A DNA stretch of 49,285 nt, from assembly GCA_016278285.1 (NCBI GenBank), contig JADQCD010000049.1:1-49285 (forward strand), read 5' to 3'. The notes under the pieces were generated by a model. That model was not told where the DNA came from. It made no database searches and saw only the letters and a program-made list of their open reading frames with translations. Made by a program: the position numbers and the translations under genes. This DNA is from Actibacterium sp. GTDB taxonomy: Bacteria > Pseudomonadota > Alphaproteobacteria > Rhodobacterales > Rhodobacteraceae. This document shows positions 47,527 through 49,285 of the stretch, piece by piece (position 1 is the first letter of the stretch; each line of letters begins with the position of its first letter).

Positions 47527-49149
47527 ATGCTCTGGTCCCTGCTGAAGATCCTGTTCTTCGTCGTCCTCATCGCAGCCGCCACGCTGGGCGCCGCATATCT
47601 GATCGAAAGCGACGCGGGATTGCGCATCGCCTTTGCCGGCTGGGAGATCACGCTCGGCCCACTGCAGGGGATCATCGTCGCGCTGGTGCTGCTGGTTCTT
47701 GTCTGGCTGATACTGAAACTGGCCGGGCTTCTGGTCGCCGTTGTCCGCTTTCTTACAGGCGACGAGACCGCGATATCGCGCCATTTCAGCCGCAACCGGG
47801 AACGGCGCGGCTTCAAGGCGCTGGCTGACGGGATGCTTGCCCTGGCCGCGGGCGACGGGCGCGAAGCGATCGCCAAGGCCCACCGGGCCGAGCGCCTGCT
47901 GCACCGCCCCGAACTCAGCAATCTTCTGATTGCGCAGGCCGCCGAGGTCACCGGTGACACCAAATCCGCGCTGGCCACCTACAAGAAGCTGTTGCAGGAC
48001 GACCGGACCCGTTTTGTCGGGGTGCGTGGGATCATGAAACAGAAACTCGCCGAGGGCGACATGGCAACCGCCATGAAACTGGCCGAGAACGCCTTCGCCC
48101 TCAAGCCCGGCCACGAAGAGACACAGGACATCCTTTTGCGACTTCAGGCCGAGGCGGCAGACTGGGCCGGGGCACGCAAAACGCTGAACGCCAAACTTAA
48201 ACACGGCGCCTTGCCGCGCAATGTTCACAAGCGGCGCGATGCGGTGCTGGCGCTTTCCGAAGCGCGCGATGCGCTTGAGCAGGACAGAACCGGCACGGCG
48301 CATGACCTGGCGATCGAGGCCAACCGCCTGTCACCGGATCTGATCCCGGCGGCGGTGATGGCGGCCCGGTTCCATGTCTCTCATGACAGGCCGCGCCAGG
48401 CCGCGCGCGTTCTCAAGAAAGCGTGGCAGGCAAACCCGCATCCCGATCTTGCCGCCGCCTTCGCCGAGATCACCCCCGACGAGGCACCGCAGGCCCGGAT
48501 AAAGCGCTTCGGCGCGCTGACCGCGCTTGTCCCCGACCATCCGGAAACCCGGATGCTGCTGGCCGAACTGCATATCGCCGCCGAGGATTTCCCGGCGGCA
48601 AGAAAGGCCTTGGGGGACCTGTCCGAAACCGAACCGACAGCCCGCAGCCTGACCCTGATGGCGGCGATCGAACGCGGTATGGGCGCCGATGACAGCGTCG
48701 TGCGCGGATGGCTGACCAAGGCGCTGACGGCACCGCGCGGTCGGCAATGGATCTGCGATCATTGCGGCGCGGTCCATGCCAGCTGGGTTCCGGTCTGCAC
48801 GCAATGCAGCAGCTTTGACACCCTGTCGTGGAAGCCTGCCCCGGCCGGCGATCTGTCTCTGCCCCATTCGGCGGAAATGTTGCCCCTGATCGTGGGCGCG
48901 CTGGAGAAGAAGCCCCAAGGCGACTCTGCCGAGGAAACCGACGAAGCGAACCCGACGACCGATGAGTCCCGCCCTGAGGAGACCGACGAGGCCCAGGATG
49001 CGCCGGCCGACACCGTTCCCGAAGATGACAGCGGGAGATCTGCGGAAGAGATCGAAAACGAGGTCGATCACGGCGCCGGAGACATGGCAGAGGTCCGTTT
49101 CGAGGATGCAAGAATTGTGGATCCGACCCGGAAACCGGGAAGAGATTGA
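47527..49149 (+). CDS. hemY: HemY-like TPR membrane protein of heme biosynthesis region
   Basis: Two N-terminal TMs, DETAISRHFSRNRERRGFKALADGMLALAAGDGREAIAKAHRAERLL; C-terminal CxxC...CxxC. Confidence 0.88.
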   Translation: MLWSLLKILFFVVLIAAATLGAAYLIESDAGLRIAFAGWEITLGPLQGIIVALVLLVLVWLILKLAGLLVAVVRFLTGDETAISRHFSRNRERRGFKALADGMLALAAGDGREAIAKAHRAERLLHRPELSNLLIAQAAEVTGDTKSALATYKKLLQDDRTRFVGVRGIMKQKLAEGDMATAMKLAENAFALKPGHEETQDILLRLQAEAADWAGARKTLNAKLKHGALPRNVHKRRDAVLALSEARDALEQDRTGTAHDLAIEANRLSPDLIPAAVMAARFHVSHDRPRQAARVLKKAWQANPHPDLAAAFAEITPDEAPQARIKRFGALTALVPDHPETRMLLAELHIAAEDFPAARKALGDLSETEPTARSLTLMAAIERGMGADDSVVRGWLTKALTAPRGRQWICDHCGAVHASWVPVCTQCSSFDTLSWKPAPAGDLSLPHSAEMLPLIVGALEKKPQGDSAEETDEANPTTDESRPEETDEAQDAPADTVPEDDSGRSAEEIENEVDHGAGDMAEVRFEDARIVDPTRKPGRD

Positions 49150-49285
49150 CCCTTGGGAAACCCGATGCCGGCGAGGTTCTGAGGCTGACCTGAAAAACAG
49201 CAATCCGGAACGAAGGAACCTGCCTGCGCCGGGAGATATGGGCAAAAGTTGGTGACGCTTGATCAGGCGGCCGCTTGAAGTTGGC

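Noticed and set aside
46714-48303. 529-aa minus-strand ORF
   Set aside because: Antisense to the mic60-like and hemY genes; Arg-rich, no domain; typical shadow ORF in high-GC DNA.
1-49285. CRISPR array, transposon, prophage, integron, tRNA or toxin-antitoxin/defence island
   Set aside because: No regularly spaced repeats, transposase/integrase motifs, tRNA-like cloverleaf sequence or recognisable defence proteins. The EVE-domain protein alone, in a YciI-gpsA-tsaD housekeeping context, is not evidence of a defence system.

Overview
This is a GC-rich alphaproteobacterial window that looks like Rhodobacterales/roseobacter chromosome. In order it holds: (1) a ChvI/ChvG two-component pair followed by a minimal regulatory PTS cluster (short hprK, rapZ, Man-type EIIA, HPr) and a PlsC-like acyltransferase; (2) a 3-hydroxyacyl-CoA dehydrogenase and a DUF6473-like protein; (3) the replication genes recF-dnaN-dnaA, then rpsT with a strong intrinsic terminator, an enoyl-CoA hydratase and mutM facing ubiE-ubiB; (4) a ~26 kb flagellar cluster (about 16.2-42.5 kb) with flgD, fliK, rod-binding flgJ-like, flgN-like, flagellin, flaF, flbT, DUF1217, fliI, flgBC-fliE-fliQ-flgFGAH, two fliL-like genes, flhB-fliR-flhA, a lytic transglycosylase, a large exported repeat protein, motA, motE-like, a DUF6468-like protein, fliF, fliH-like, fliN and fliP; (5) EVE and YciI proteins, gpsA, tsaD, hemD, a Mic60/mitofilin-like gene and hemY. 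Points worth a second look: fliK is split into two overlapping frames; TTAA-N7-TTAA-like (CtrA-type) gapped sites occur in the main flagellar promoter intergenic regions; the flagellin 5' leader has tandem hairpins and a 3' hairpin lies before flaF-flbT; the flagellin centre contains two apparently duplicated domains; an uncharacterised exported repeat protein sits next to motA; and fliG, fliM, motB, flgE, flgK, flgL and flgI are absent from the window. I saw no CRISPR array, tRNA, mobile element or obvious defence system. All family calls come from reading the translations; no database search was run.
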